Shown: positions 8,111 to 16,663 of the stretch, piece after piece | How the letters are laid out: every line of letters starts with the position of its first letter | How positions within the stretch are numbered: position 1 is the stretch's first letter | Assembly: GCA_013044385.1 (NCBI GenBank) | Contig: JABEUN010000082.1 | Coordinates: forward strand, 1 to 33,062 | DNA length: 33,062 nt | Origin: Acidimicrobiaceae bacterium | Lineage (GTDB): Bacteria; Actinomycetota; Acidimicrobiia; Acidimicrobiales; Acidimicrobiaceae | Reading direction: 5' to 3' | Position numbers and translations under genes: made by a program | Notes under the pieces: generated by a model | Database searches by the model: none | What the model was told of the DNA's origin: nothing | Seen by the model: only the letters and a program-made list of their open reading frames with translations

Positions 8111-9025
8111 TCAGTCGGGTATTTGACCGGACATATCGGCGTTCTTCTTTGCCTTCGATACCAGATCGGGAATGATCTTTCCGAGCGACTCCACAGACCA
8201 GCGATCGGTGATGTCTACACCAGGTCCAGCGTGCCAACCCTCTGCGACGTCGATATGGCCGCCGTAGACATCGAACACCCTGCCGGTGATCGCCGCCGAT
8301 TCGGATGAGCCGAGCCAGACAACTAGTGGGGAGATGTTCTCTGGTGCATACGGGTCGAAAGCGGCCGGGTCGTCTGGGTGGCTGAAGACACCGAGATTCT
8401 CAGTCATCCTCGTCAGGGCCACTGGGGCTATCGCATTTACGGTCACTCCGTAACGCCCCAGCTCCTGGGCGGCGATAACGGTGAACGATGCAATACCTGC
8501 TTTGGCCGCTCCGTAGTTCGACTGACCAACGTTTCCATAGATGCCCGAGGAGGAGGATGTGTTGATGACTCGTGCGTCTACGGCCTCTCCAGCCTTGGCC
8601 TGCTCCCTCCAGTAGGTCGCAGCCCAGCGGGTCATTGCGAAGGTGGATCGGAGGTGGACCCTGATGACCGAGTCCCACTCGGCGTCAGTCATGTTGATCA
8701 GCATCCTGTCCCTCAGGATCCCAGCATTGTTCACCACAACGTCGAGGCGGCCGAACGATTCGATCGCGGCATTGATTAGGTTCTGAGCACCTTCCCAGTC
8801 AGAGACGTCGTCGCCGTTGCCGACTGCCTTGCCACCCATCGCACGGATCTCTTCGACCACTTCGCCGGCGGGGCCGGTGGTCGCTCCGGAGCCGTCAACC
8901 TCCGCACCGAGATCGTTGACCACGACAGAGGCACCCTGTCTGGCGAACTCCAGTGCATGGGCACGGCCTATTCCACGTCCCGAGCCGGTGACGATGACGA
9001 CGCGTCCCTCGCAAACTCCACTCAT
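8111..9025 (-). CDS. Short-chain dehydrogenase/reductase, 3-hydroxyacyl-CoA or hydroxysteroid type
   Basis: The protein has 304 residues and is a classical SDR. The cofactor motif is TGSGRGIG near residue 14, followed by VVVNDLGAEVDGSG. The structural NNAG motif (VVVNNAGILRDRM) and the catalytic Ser-Tyr-Lys (INTSSSSGIYGNVGQSNYGAAKAG) are intact. The NDLG element and the length of about 300 resemble the dehydrogenase domain of peroxisomal multifunctional enzyme 2 and actinobacterial fatty-acid or steroid beta-oxidation SDRs, so an NAD-dependent 3-hydroxyacyl-CoA or 17-hydroxysteroid oxidation is likely; the substrate cannot be fixed from sequence. The start ATG has GGAGGA about 9 bases upstream. 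A LysR regulator is encoded directly upstream on the same strand, 95 bases away. Confidence 0.88.
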   Translation of the reverse strand: MSGVCEGRVVIVTGSGRGIGRAHALEFARQGASVVVNDLGAEVDGSGATTGPAGEVVEEIRAMGGKAVGNGDDVSDWEGAQNLINAAIESFGRLDVVVNNAGILRDRMLINMTDAEWDSVIRVHLRSTFAMTRWAATYWREQAKAGEAVDARVINTSSSSGIYGNVGQSNYGAAKAGIASFTVIAAQELGRYGVTVNAIAPVALTRMTENLGVFSHPDDPAAFDPYAPENISPLVVWLGSSESAAITGRVFDVYGGHIDVAEGWHAGPGVDITDRWSVESLGKIIPDLVSKAKKNADMSGQIPD

Positions 9026-9120
9026 ATGGATAAATCCTCCAAATCTGGTTACTGGTTGGTAGTATTCGTGATGCTATCTGACGGTGATCGGATGACGGCT
9101 GCAGTTTAGGAAATTGAATC

Positions 9121-10044
9121 TCACCGCCTGGATCTGGTCAGTACGATTCCGTTAGGTATGGCGGTATCTGTATCGGCAAGGATATCGTCCAGCATCTGTA
9201 TCGTCGCTTTGGCGGTCGAGGAGTCGAGGGCTTTTGTCCGCCTAGCGACTCCTATCTGTCTCGGTGCCAGATCGGAGATAGCAATGGCAGAGATCTTGTC
9301 CTGCAGGTAGTGCGGAATGGCAGAGCTGGGCAGGATTGCTGGTCCGAATCCATCTAGTGCCAGAGCGGCAATCAATCTAAGTCCATCTACCTCGGCCTTG
9401 GGTGTGATCCTGACCCCGCAGGTGGCAGCGACTGCGTCGAGTTCATCCCGAAAGCCCGTTCCTTTTGGCGGGACAAGCAGTTCGATTCCGGCTAGGTCTC
9501 TGATTGATACTGAATGAGCCGTTGCCAGTCTGTGGTTCCGTTTGACGAGCAGAACGAGTGCTTCGGTGAACAGTGGGCTGAAGTCCACTTCGTCCATTCC
9601 AATCGGACGGTTGATCAGGGCCAAATCTACCCTGCCAACAGAAACCCATGACTGAAGCACCGATGAGGTGCCTTCTGAGATCTCGAGACCCAAGTTCGGG
9701 TGTACCCGTTGAGCCCGGGTTACCAAAAGTGGAATAAGCCAGCGGGCCGTTGTTCCGATCATGCCGACTCTGACACGGCCCCTCAGGTCTCCCCGAGCCG
9801 CCGAGATGTCCGACTTGATCGCCTCGAGTTCGCTCAGCAGTCGACGTGATCTTGCGGCAACAATAAGCCCCTCTGCGGTTGGATTGCCAGTTCGTCTGTC
9901 GAAAAGGACTGACCCGACCTCAGCCTCGAGTTTTGAAACATGGGTTGAGACGTTGGATTGAACGGTGCCCAGAGCCGCCGCCGCTGCAGAAAAGCCGCCA
10001 TAATCGAGGACTGCTACCAGAGACTTGAGCTGTCTGATGTCCAT
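9121..10044 (-). CDS. LysR-family transcriptional regulator
   Basis: The protein has 307 residues. The N-terminal winged helix-turn-helix (about 1-60) reads MDIRQLKSLVAVLDYGGFSA, then AAALGTVQSNVSTHVSKLEA and VLFDRRTGNPTAEG, all typical of LysR. The remainder is a type 2 periplasmic-binding-like effector domain (LRGRVRVGMIGTTARWLIP, VDLALINRP, LVLLVKRNHRLA). It probably binds a small metabolite and regulates itself or the SDR gene directly downstream on the same strand. AGGA lies 7 bases before the ATG. A palindrome with LysR features lies immediately upstream at 10053-10071. Confidence 0.9.
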   Translation of the reverse strand: MDIRQLKSLVAVLDYGGFSAAAAALGTVQSNVSTHVSKLEAEVGSVLFDRRTGNPTAEGLIVAARSRRLLSELEAIKSDISAARGDLRGRVRVGMIGTTARWLIPLLVTRAQRVHPNLGLEISEGTSSVLQSWVSVGRVDLALINRPIGMDEVDFSPLFTEALVLLVKRNHRLATAHSVSIRDLAGIELLVPPKGTGFRDELDAVAATCGVRITPKAEVDGLRLIAALALDGFGPAILPSSAIPHYLQDKISAIAISDLAPRQIGVARRTKALDSSTAKATIQMLDDILADTDTAIPNGIVLTRSRR

Positions 10045-10052
10045 GCTGATTC

Positions 10053-10071
10053 CTATCTTTATAACAGATAG
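10053..10071. promoter_or_regulatory. Candidate LysR operator, ATC-N9-GAT palindrome
   Basis: CTATCT-N7-AGATAG is a perfect 6-bp inverted repeat 9-27 bases upstream of the LysR start. It contains the T-N11-A arrangement typical of LysR boxes. Its position over the putative promoter or leader suggests negative autoregulation. Confidence 0.45.
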
Positions 10072-10161
10072 AGAATATCGTGTCAGCTATAGAAATAAAT
10101 ATGGCCGATTAGGCGATATTGTATATGTCAGGTTGAGATCCCCCCTCCCAGCCTGAAAGTT

Positions 10162-10195
10162 CGAAGGAGTCGGCATCCCCCCGCCGGCTCCTTCG
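10162..10195. terminator. Hairpin in the LysR/murT divergent region
   Basis: CGAAGGAGTCGGC (10162-10174) pairs with GCCGGCTCCTTCG (10183-10195) with one G-U wobble across an 8-base C-rich loop. It is followed by CATTTA on the plus strand. It could be an attenuator in the murT leader, as no gene ends here in either direction. Confidence 0.4.
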
Positions 10196-10366
10196 CATTT
10201 AATCAACTGTCCCGCCGATTCTGGGCCAAGTTGGCTCGGTGCCGTCATCCTGTAGGCTTGGACCGCTGGACCTAGTTCTCTTGTTGGAGCTAGTTGCTCG
10301 GCCAATCGAACCGAACCGGCCCCACCACGAGGTGAGACAGAGATCGCAAATTTTGGAGAGTACGAA

Positions 10367-11704
10367 ATCAGGACTCGGCTTGCCGTCTGGTCGGCAACGC
10401 TAATTGCGCGGCTCACAAGGGCGTTGGGACTAGGCGACGGTCAGTCGCTTCCGGGCAGGGTGGCTCTTAGGCTCGACCCCTCGCTGATAACCAGACTCAC
10501 TTCCAACATGATTGTCGTTTTGGTTTCGGGTACCAACGGCAAGACCACTACGACCGCCTTGGTGGCCGCTGGCCTGCGTGAGGCTGGAGGAACCATCACC
10601 AACAGCGGAGGGGCGAACATGACCGGGGGACTTGCGTCATCTCTCGCCGAGGCAACACCCGACATCGCCGAGACAAGATTCGCAGCGCTCGAGGTCGACG
10701 AGATCTACCTGACTGCAGTTGCCGAGATGGTGGCTCCGGCGGTGTTTGTGCTCATGAACCTCTCCCGTGATCAGCTGGACCGAACCTCTGAGGTGCGAAG
10801 GATCGCAGAGAGGTGGAGGCTTCTTGTAGATGAGATGCCCTTGACCAAGGTTGTGGCCAACTGTGATGATCCACTTGTCTGCTATGCGGCGTCTGCTTCA
10901 GAGTCGGTAATTTGGGTCGCTGCTGGGATCTCATGGACTGACGATGCGATCGGCTGTCCAGTTTGTGGAGGCGAGATCGTCTTTTCCTCTGGTTCATGGG
11001 CGTGTGGCTGTGGTTTTTGCCGACCAGAGCCAAGTTGGAAACTTGGAGCGGATCAGACCATTGAATTCCCTGATGGCCGGATCAAGGTCAACCCGAGACT
11101 TCCCGGCTCCTTCAATCTCCGGAATTCACTTACCGCGTTGGCTTCATGCTCTGCGGCCGGTGTTCCGCCTTCTACGGCGGTTACTGGGGTGGAGGCAGTG
11201 TCGGCAGTTAGCGGTCGATTCGCCAGATATCAGATCGGATCCGGAACAGATGCAGAGGTGATGTTATCGCTGGCCAAGAACCCCGCCGGTTGGTCCGAAC
11301 TTGTCGGAATGGTTGACTTGATAGCTACTGACTCTGCCTTGGTGATCGGCCTGAATGCAAAGATCGCCGACGGGAGGGATCCGTCTTGGATTTGGGATGT
11401 CCCGTTCGATGTCTTCTCGGGTAGAAGTGTGATCGTAACAGGGGAGAGGTGTTTAGACCTTGCTGTCAGGCTCAAATACGCTGGTGTAGGTCCTCTAGTT
11501 GTCCAAGATGTCTACTCGGCTTTAGTGGTGGCATCGAAATGGTCCAAGCAGGTGGTACTTCTTGCGAACTACACGTGCTTCCAGGAGGCCCGAAAGGCGC
11601 TCGAATCCCCCTTGGCCGCACGTCACGATGGATCTGCCAGAATAGTTCACCTCGTCGGGGAGTTGCGGCGGTGGCGGAATTTGAGCAGGACGAACGGTTC
11701 GTGA
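10367..11704 (+). CDS. murT: MurT, Mur-ligase-like subunit of lipid II isoglutaminyl synthase
   Basis: MurT with GatD amidates the alpha-carboxyl of D-Glu in lipid II using glutamine-derived ammonia and ATP. The Mur-ligase P-loop is VSGTNGKTTTTALVAAG. A four-Cys zinc ribbon typical of MurT (CPVCGGEIVF...WACGCGFCRPEP) is inserted in the central domain, and the C-terminal DUF1727-type domain carries the DPSWIWDVPFD signature. The first canonical start is TTG at 10424, with a poor ribosome-binding site; it would remove conserved N-terminal residues RTRLAVWSATLIARLTRALG. These are encoded in frame just upstream and begin at ATC (10367-10369), which has GGAGAG six bases before it. I therefore use the ATC, giving 445 residues. 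gatD follows after 12 bases. Confidence 0.9.
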   Translation: MRTRLAVWSATLIARLTRALGLGDGQSLPGRVALRLDPSLITRLTSNMIVVLVSGTNGKTTTTALVAAGLREAGGTITNSGGANMTGGLASSLAEATPDIAETRFAALEVDEIYLTAVAEMVAPAVFVLMNLSRDQLDRTSEVRRIAERWRLLVDEMPLTKVVANCDDPLVCYAASASESVIWVAAGISWTDDAIGCPVCGGEIVFSSGSWACGCGFCRPEPSWKLGADQTIEFPDGRIKVNPRLPGSFNLRNSLTALASCSAAGVPPSTAVTGVEAVSAVSGRFARYQIGSGTDAEVMLSLAKNPAGWSELVGMVDLIATDSALVIGLNAKIADGRDPSWIWDVPFDVFSGRSVIVTGERCLDLAVRLKYAGVGPLVVQDVYSALVVASKWSKQVVLLANYTCFQEARKALESPLAARHDGSARIVHLVGELRRWRNLSRTNGS

Positions 11705-11716
11705 GGAGGCAAGGTT

Positions 11717-12496
11717 ATGCCAGTTGACTCCGAAGTGACGATAGTAACTGTCTACCCGGACCTTCTTGGGACATATGGAGATGGCGGAAATGGGTCGGTA
11801 CTCAGGGGTCGACTAGTCGCCCGAGGTATGCGAGCGAGCCTCTTGGAGATCAGGAGTTCGACTCCCGTGCCTGAGACGGCGGACATTTATCTTCTAGGTG
11901 GCGGAGAGGACGCTCCCCAGATAGAGGCTGCGCGTAGGCTTCGTGCCTCGGGAGCACTGTCGAAGGCGGTGGCGAACGGAGGGGTCGTCTTTGCAGTATG
12001 TGCGGGTTTGCAGATCATCGGTGAGAGCTTCGTAGACGGAGATGATAAGCCGATTGACGGACTCGGCCTGCTAGATCTCAGGACTACCAAGATGGGCGGC
12101 CCGAGAGCAGTTGGCGAGATTCTGCTGGAGTCGTCTCTTCCTGGATACTCAGGGAGAATATCCGGTTACGAGAATCACTCGGGAGGGACACAGCTAGGCA
12201 CCGGAGTAAAGGCTATGGGCCGCGTCTTGGTCGGTACGGGCAATGACCGACATAGCAGATGTGACGGCGCGTTCAGCGGGAAGGTAGTGGCCACCTACCT
12301 GCACGGGCCAGTGTTGGCAAGAAATCCAAAGTTGGCGGATTACTTGCTGAAATTAATAGTCGGGGAGATGCCCGCAATCCAGGACCGGACGCTAGTTCAG
12401 CTAGGAAAGCAGCTCCATGGCGACCGAGTCGCTGCGGCCTATAGGAGCGAGTCCAAGAGGGGAGTGCTGTCCGCTTGGAGGTCCCTCAGGGGCTGA
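11717..12496 (+). CDS. gatD: GatD, glutamine amidotransferase subunit of lipid II isoglutaminyl synthase
   Basis: The protein has 259 residues with a CobB/CobQ-like class I glutamine amidotransferase domain. The nucleophile is C95 in GGVVFAVCAGLQIIGES, and the catalytic His is H196 in ATYLHGPVLARNP. R130 in KMGGPRAVGE corresponds to the conserved Arg of the family. The N-terminal VYPDLLGTYGDGGNGSVL is diagnostic of GatD. The enzyme hydrolyses glutamine and passes ammonia to MurT, encoded immediately upstream. The ATG has GAGGAGG seven bases before it. Together the pair produces D-isoglutamine in the peptidoglycan stem, as in other Gram-positive bacteria. Confidence 0.95.
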   Translation: MPVDSEVTIVTVYPDLLGTYGDGGNGSVLRGRLVARGMRASLLEIRSSTPVPETADIYLLGGGEDAPQIEAARRLRASGALSKAVANGGVVFAVCAGLQIIGESFVDGDDKPIDGLGLLDLRTTKMGGPRAVGEILLESSLPGYSGRISGYENHSGGTQLGTGVKAMGRVLVGTGNDRHSRCDGAFSGKVVATYLHGPVLARNPKLADYLLKLIVGEMPAIQDRTLVQLGKQLHGDRVAAAYRSESKRGVLSAWRSLRG

Positions 12497-12545
12497 CGCC
12501 CGAGAGGGGTCCAAGCTTCGGTGAATCTCTCGACCACGCAGTCGG

Positions 12546-14810
12546 TCAGGCCTGCAGCCGCTGCCTGATTACGTTCAGTGCGCCACCCGCCTTGAACCAC
12601 TCGATGTGCTCTTCGGACATAGTGTGCGTTGCTTGAAAGTGGTCCTGGCTACCGTCTGGGTGGGTCAGCACACATTCGACGGGACGTCCGGGCTCGAGTT
12701 CTGAAAGTCCTACCACGCTGAACTTGTCGTCTCTTTCGATCAGGTCGTAGCTCGCAGGGTCCGAGAAGGTCAGCGGAAGAATACCCTGCTTTTTCAGATT
12801 CGTCTCGTGAATCCTTGCAAACGATCTTGCGATGATCGCCTTGGCGCCCGCATAGCGGGGTTCCATCGCCGCATGTTCCCTCGAGGATCCCTCGCCGTAG
12901 TTCTCATCTCCAACTGCAATCCACGCGACGCCAGCTACTCGGTAGTGCTCCGCGATGTCAGGCAGTGACTCTTCCTGGTTGTGAATCTGGCAGTAACCCG
13001 TACCCGGCTTGGAGCCGAAGGCGTTGATGACGCCCAGGAAGAGGTTCTTGGAGATGTTCCGGAGGTGGCCACGGTACTTGAGCCATGGTCCAGCTGCTGA
13101 GATGTGATCGGTGGTGCACTTTCCGACCGCCTTCATAAGCACAGTCAGATCGATGAAATCCTTCCCATCCCATGTGCTGAATGGTTCTAGTAGGTGAAGT
13201 CTTTCAGATGCGGGGTCCACCTCGATGACGACCGACGAGCCGTCTGCAGGTGGAAGCTGGAAGCCGGACTCTCCGGACTCGAAGCCTTGATTAGGAAGCT
13301 CCTCGCCAATCGGTGCGTCGAGTTTTACTCCATCGATGGAATCCGTGAGTGGATTGAAGTCCAACGTGCCAGCCAAAGCGTATGCTACGACGATCTCTGG
13401 TGACCCGATGAAGGAGAGTGTGGCGGCGTTGCCGTCATTTCGCTTTGGGAAGTTGCGGTTGTAGGAGCTGAGGATGGAGTTCGACTGACCGTCTTGGATG
13501 TCGTTTCTCTTCCACTGACCGATACATGGCCCACATGCGTTGGCTAGAACCGTTGCCCCGATCGCCTCAAGATCCTGCAGAAGGCCGTCCCGCTCGATAG
13601 TTGCCCTGACTCTCTCAGAACCGGGAGTAACCAGAAGCGGAACCTTGGCGACGAGCCCCTTTGCCTTTGCCTGTCGAGCGATGTGTGCAGCCCTAGTGAT
13701 GTCTTCATAGGAGGAGTTGGTGCAGGAACCGACCAGACACGACGAAAGCACTAGTGGCCAGGCGTTATCTTTGGCATCGGCACCCATATTCGACACCGGC
13801 CTCGAACGATCGGGAGTGTGTGGGCCTACGATGTGTGGCTCTAGGTTATCCAGGTCGATCTCGATCACCCTGTCGAAGTACGAAGACGGATCTGCCTCCA
13901 CCTCAGCATCGGCCTGCAGGTGGTGTAGATTCGCCATGGCCAGATCTGCGAGAGCCTCCCGGCCCGTCGATTTCAGGTATGCCGCCCCATGATCATCGAA
14001 GGGGAAGATGGAGCAGGTGGCACCTATCTCAGCACCCATGTTGCAGATAGTGGCCTTACCGGTTGCAGAGATGGCACGTGCGCCTGATCCGAAGTACTCG
14101 ACTATCGCGCCGGTTCCTCCCTTTACGGTTAGGATCTCGGCCACCTTCAGAATGATGTCCTTTGGCGCCGTCCAACCCTTGAGGGTTCCCTTCAGATGCA
14201 CACCGATAACTTTGGGATACCTCACGCCGAACGTGGATCCAACCATGACGTCGACGGCATCGGCGCCGCCTACACCAATTGCGGCCATTCCCAGTCCACC
14301 AGCGTTTGGCGTGTGGCTGTCGGTGCCGATCATCAGCCCACCGGGGAATGCGTACTGCTCAAGAACTACTTGGTGGATGATGCCCGAACCCGGCTTCCAG
14401 AATCCGATCCCGTACTTGGCCGAAACCGTCCTAAGGAAGTCGTAGACCTCCTTGTTTGTGACCTCAGCCGACTCGAGGTCTGTGTCAGCGCCGAACTGTG
14501 CCTGAATCAGGTGGTCACAGTGCACGGTGGAGGGAACCGCGACGCTTTTCAGGCCCGCAGTCATGAACTGAAGAAGTGCCATCTGGGCAGTGGCATCCTG
14601 CATGGCTACCCGATCTGGATAGAGTTCGGCGTAGGCGACTCCACGTTCGAGGTCCTGGTTCTCGGGGTCCGCAAGATGGGAGATCAGGATCTTCTCGGCG
14701 AGAGTCAGGGGACGACCTAGTCTCTTTCGGCCGATCGGGACGGCTCTGTCGAATTTGGAGTACACACCTTGTACCAACTCAAGTGGGGTTCCGGCACTGC
14801 TGGTTTCCAT
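12546..14810 (-). CDS. acn: Aconitate hydratase, mitochondrial type
   Basis: The protein has 754 residues, the usual length for the mitochondrial-type subfamily. It isomerises citrate to isocitrate in the TCA cycle. The [4Fe-4S] ligands C363 (LVGSCTNSSYED), C426 and C429 (ANACGPCIGQW) correspond to C358, C421 and C424 of the mammalian enzyme. Other signatures are GTDSHTPNAGGLG near residue 172 and, in the swivel domain, GDENYGEGSSREHAAMEPR and RSFARIHETNLKKQG. The ATG at 14808-14810 is chosen because the conserved domain begins soon after and GAAGGGA lies upstream; an earlier ATG at 14960 would add 50 residues unlike the family. It diverges from a GntR regulator, a possible controller. Confidence 0.95.
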   Translation of the reverse strand: METSSAGTPLELVQGVYSKFDRAVPIGRKRLGRPLTLAEKILISHLADPENQDLERGVAYAELYPDRVAMQDATAQMALLQFMTAGLKSVAVPSTVHCDHLIQAQFGADTDLESAEVTNKEVYDFLRTVSAKYGIGFWKPGSGIIHQVVLEQYAFPGGLMIGTDSHTPNAGGLGMAAIGVGGADAVDVMVGSTFGVRYPKVIGVHLKGTLKGWTAPKDIILKVAEILTVKGGTGAIVEYFGSGARAISATGKATICNMGAEIGATCSIFPFDDHGAAYLKSTGREALADLAMANLHHLQADAEVEADPSSYFDRVIEIDLDNLEPHIVGPHTPDRSRPVSNMGADAKDNAWPLVLSSCLVGSCTNSSYEDITRAAHIARQAKAKGLVAKVPLLVTPGSERVRATIERDGLLQDLEAIGATVLANACGPCIGQWKRNDIQDGQSNSILSSYNRNFPKRNDGNAATLSFIGSPEIVVAYALAGTLDFNPLTDSIDGVKLDAPIGEELPNQGFESGESGFQLPPADGSSVVIEVDPASERLHLLEPFSTWDGKDFIDLTVLMKAVGKCTTDHISAAGPWLKYRGHLRNISKNLFLGVINAFGSKPGTGYCQIHNQEESLPDIAEHYRVAGVAWIAVGDENYGEGSSREHAAMEPRYAGAKAIIARSFARIHETNLKKQGILPLTFSDPASYDLIERDDKFSVVGLSELEPGRPVECVLTHPDGSQDHFQATHTMSEEHIEWFKAGGALNVIRQRLQA

Positions 14811-14890
14811 ATACTGATTCCCTTCAGACTCTCGCTCGGCGGGCCGGGCGCTCAACTCATACTCTGTTAGTAAAACTTCCTTTGGCCCAA

Positions 14891-14920
14891 TTGTAACTAG
14901 GCATCTTCTAAAGATATAAT
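14891..14920 (+). promoter_or_regulatory. Sigma-70-type promoter of the GntR gene, probably leaderless
   Basis: TTGTAA (14891-14896) is separated by 18 bases from a perfect TATAAT (14915-14920). Transcription should start about 7 bases later, at or next to the ATA at 14927-14929, which is the inferred first codon of the GntR gene. The box overlaps the leader region of the divergent aconitase gene, so the regulator may control both. Confidence 0.6.
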
Positions 14921-14926
14921 ACAAGT

Positions 14927-15685
14927 ATAAGACAGGTTCGGGACCCAAGATACATTTCAATAGCTAGTGAGCTTCGGCGCCAGATCTCTGAAGGGAGATT
15001 GGGGGCCGGTGAACTTCTCCCGTCCGAATCCACCCTTTCGAGGACCTACGAGGCCAGTCGGATAACTGTCCGGAAGGCTTTGGAGCTGTTACGCAAGGAC
15101 GGGATTGTCGAGTCCAGACAGGGGTTCGGCTGGTTCGTTGTCTTCAAGCCGGTAGAGCAGTCACTCGGCAGGTTTTCGACGATCGAGGATCAGCTCGGTG
15201 AGATCGGAGTCGTCCCGCGCCGACAGATCCTGAATTCGAAGAAGGTAAAAGCCGAAGGTCGAATCCTCGAAGTACTTGGTGGAGGTGAGATCCTGGAGGT
15301 TACTCGACTTAATCTGGCCGACGGTGTTCCTTTTGCGAGGGTCACCGTGTGGATCCCGGCGTTTCTGGCAGACACATTTTCGATACGGGACTTCGAGGAG
15401 AGGTCCTTTTATCAGCTGCTATCCGAAAGCGACAGCTTGAGGCGCCCATTGTCACATGCGACACAGACAATAGCGGCCGTCGCCATGCCCGAGGTCGATG
15501 CAAAGTTGTTGGGAGTCCCTGCAGGTTCGCCCGCACTGGAGTGCGAGAGGATAACTTTCGATGACTCCGACTATCCGATTCTCCTGTCGGCCTCGATCTT
15601 TCCGGGCAACAAGACCCTCTTTGTAACCGAACTGACATCCCAGGTCGGCTCGATCGCCCCGACCGGTCTCAGGCTGGTCGAGTAG
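14927..15685 (+). CDS. GntR-family (HutC subfamily) transcriptional regulator
   Basis: The N-terminal winged helix-turn-helix reads ...YISIASELRRQISEGRL, GAGELLPSESTLSRTYEASR, ITVRKALELLRKDGIVESRQ and GFGWFV. It is followed by a UTRA effector domain of about 150 residues (EVLGGGEILEVTRLNLADGV, ECERITFDDSDYPI). The first canonical start in frame is TTG at 14999, which would delete helix 1 of the DNA-binding domain. The missing residues (RQVRDPRYISIASELRRQ) are encoded in frame upstream, and the frame can begin at ATA (14927-14929), six bases after TATAAT. I therefore propose an ATA start on a leaderless mRNA, giving 252 residues. It diverges from aconitase; ligand unknown. Confidence 0.88.
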   Translation: MRQVRDPRYISIASELRRQISEGRLGAGELLPSESTLSRTYEASRITVRKALELLRKDGIVESRQGFGWFVVFKPVEQSLGRFSTIEDQLGEIGVVPRRQILNSKKVKAEGRILEVLGGGEILEVTRLNLADGVPFARVTVWIPAFLADTFSIRDFEERSFYQLLSESDSLRRPLSHATQTIAAVAMPEVDAKLLGVPAGSPALECERITFDDSDYPILLSASIFPGNKTLFVTELTSQVGSIAPTGLRLVE

Positions 15686-15739
15686 AAGCTTGATCTAGGT
15701 CTTATCTGAATCGACAGGTCGGTCCATTCAGGATGCGAA

Positions 15740-16660
15740 TCAGCGTTGGATCAACCTCTGGGGCCACCCCGTCCGTTTGGAGTCTCTGGATACCGAGAGT
15801 CCCGATCTGTCCCACAGCTCTATCCAGCCGCGCCGACTCGGTTGGAGGCTCGGAGTACCGCCAGAGTGTGCATTTCGTGCAGCTTGAAGAAAATCGGTAT
15901 GAAACTCGTCTGCTAGGCGATCGACCGCCCGCTGCAGTTCTATTGTGACCTCTCTGGGATCGCGTCCATCGTTGGCAGAGATTGGTGAGCCATAGCTGGC
16001 CATGACAGTACCGGGCTTGAATCTCTTGTCGTTCTTGTTCAGAATGTCATAAGTTCCCTCTAGATAGATTGGAACTATCGGTGCTCCGGTTTTCTGGGCA
16101 AGAAGGGCCACGCCACCCCTGAACTCCTGTCCTAAGCCGTCCGGACTGCGACCGCCTTCTGGAAAGATCAACAAGCTCCATCCGTCCCGAATTAGGCCGC
16201 TTGCCAAGTCCGCTGACCTTCGGCCAGCCCTGTTTCGTTCAATCGGGATTGCAGACAGAAGTCCCGACCAGAGCGCAGCCTTCCACCGTTTGTCGAAGAA
16301 GTAGTCAGCTCCTGCGCCGACGACGCAACGGTGGCGGAAGCGGTCGGGCAGGATTGAGAGCATGACTGCGGTGTCTATGTGGCTGGAGTGGTTTACAGCG
16401 AAGATCACAGGACCACTCAGTCCATCAATCCTGTCGACGTTCCTCGTGTCAGGCTTGGCTACAAGTTGGATGGCTGGCCTGACGACGCTATCGATGACCA
16501 TTGCCCGGATCAGCCTTACTGGATACTTCCTTGACCACGCTGTGTCATAGTTCGAACCGAGCTTGGACTTGATCCGCTCGTCGGGGAGTGTCGTTGGCCG
16601 TGTGGGCCTGTTTGTCAAGAAGGAAAGCGTTCTGCTTTTGGGTATCTTCATCTGGGTCAC
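15740..16660 (-). CDS. PlsC-like lysophospholipid (1-acylglycerol-3-phosphate) acyltransferase
   Basis: The protein has 306 residues with the PlsC/LPLAT fold. Motif I is FAVNHSSHIDTAVML (H-x4-D) near residue 90. An Arg-containing motif II is seen in SAIPIERNRAG, motif III in LLIFPEGGRSPDG and motif IV in APIVPIYLEGT. It should transfer an acyl group from acyl-CoA or acyl-ACP to a lysophospholipid or related alcohol at the membrane. It is the last gene of a minus-strand operon, starting 3 bases after the stop of the LarA-like gene at a GTG (16658-16660); an ATG three codons later is an alternative. The context suggests it esterifies a product of the upstream reductase and dehydrogenase. Confidence 0.88.
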   Translation of the reverse strand: MTQMKIPKSRTLSFLTNRPTRPTTLPDERIKSKLGSNYDTAWSRKYPVRLIRAMVIDSVVRPAIQLVAKPDTRNVDRIDGLSGPVIFAVNHSSHIDTAVMLSILPDRFRHRCVVGAGADYFFDKRWKAALWSGLLSAIPIERNRAGRRSADLASGLIRDGWSLLIFPEGGRSPDGLGQEFRGGVALLAQKTGAPIVPIYLEGTYDILNKNDKRFKPGTVMASYGSPISANDGRDPREVTIELQRAVDRLADEFHTDFLQAARNAHSGGTPSLQPSRRGWIELWDRSGLSVSRDSKRTGWPQRLIQR

Positions 16661-16663
16661 CGA

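Noticed and set aside
10087-10416. Minus-strand 109-codon frame upstream of murT
   Set aside because: It overlaps the conserved murT N-terminus and a hairpin, has low-complexity composition and no recognised family or ribosome-binding site.
14811-14960. Fifty extra N-terminal residues on aconitase
   Set aside because: The extension overlaps the divergent GntR promoter, has no similarity to the family, and an internal ATG with an upstream GAAGGGA gives the normal length.
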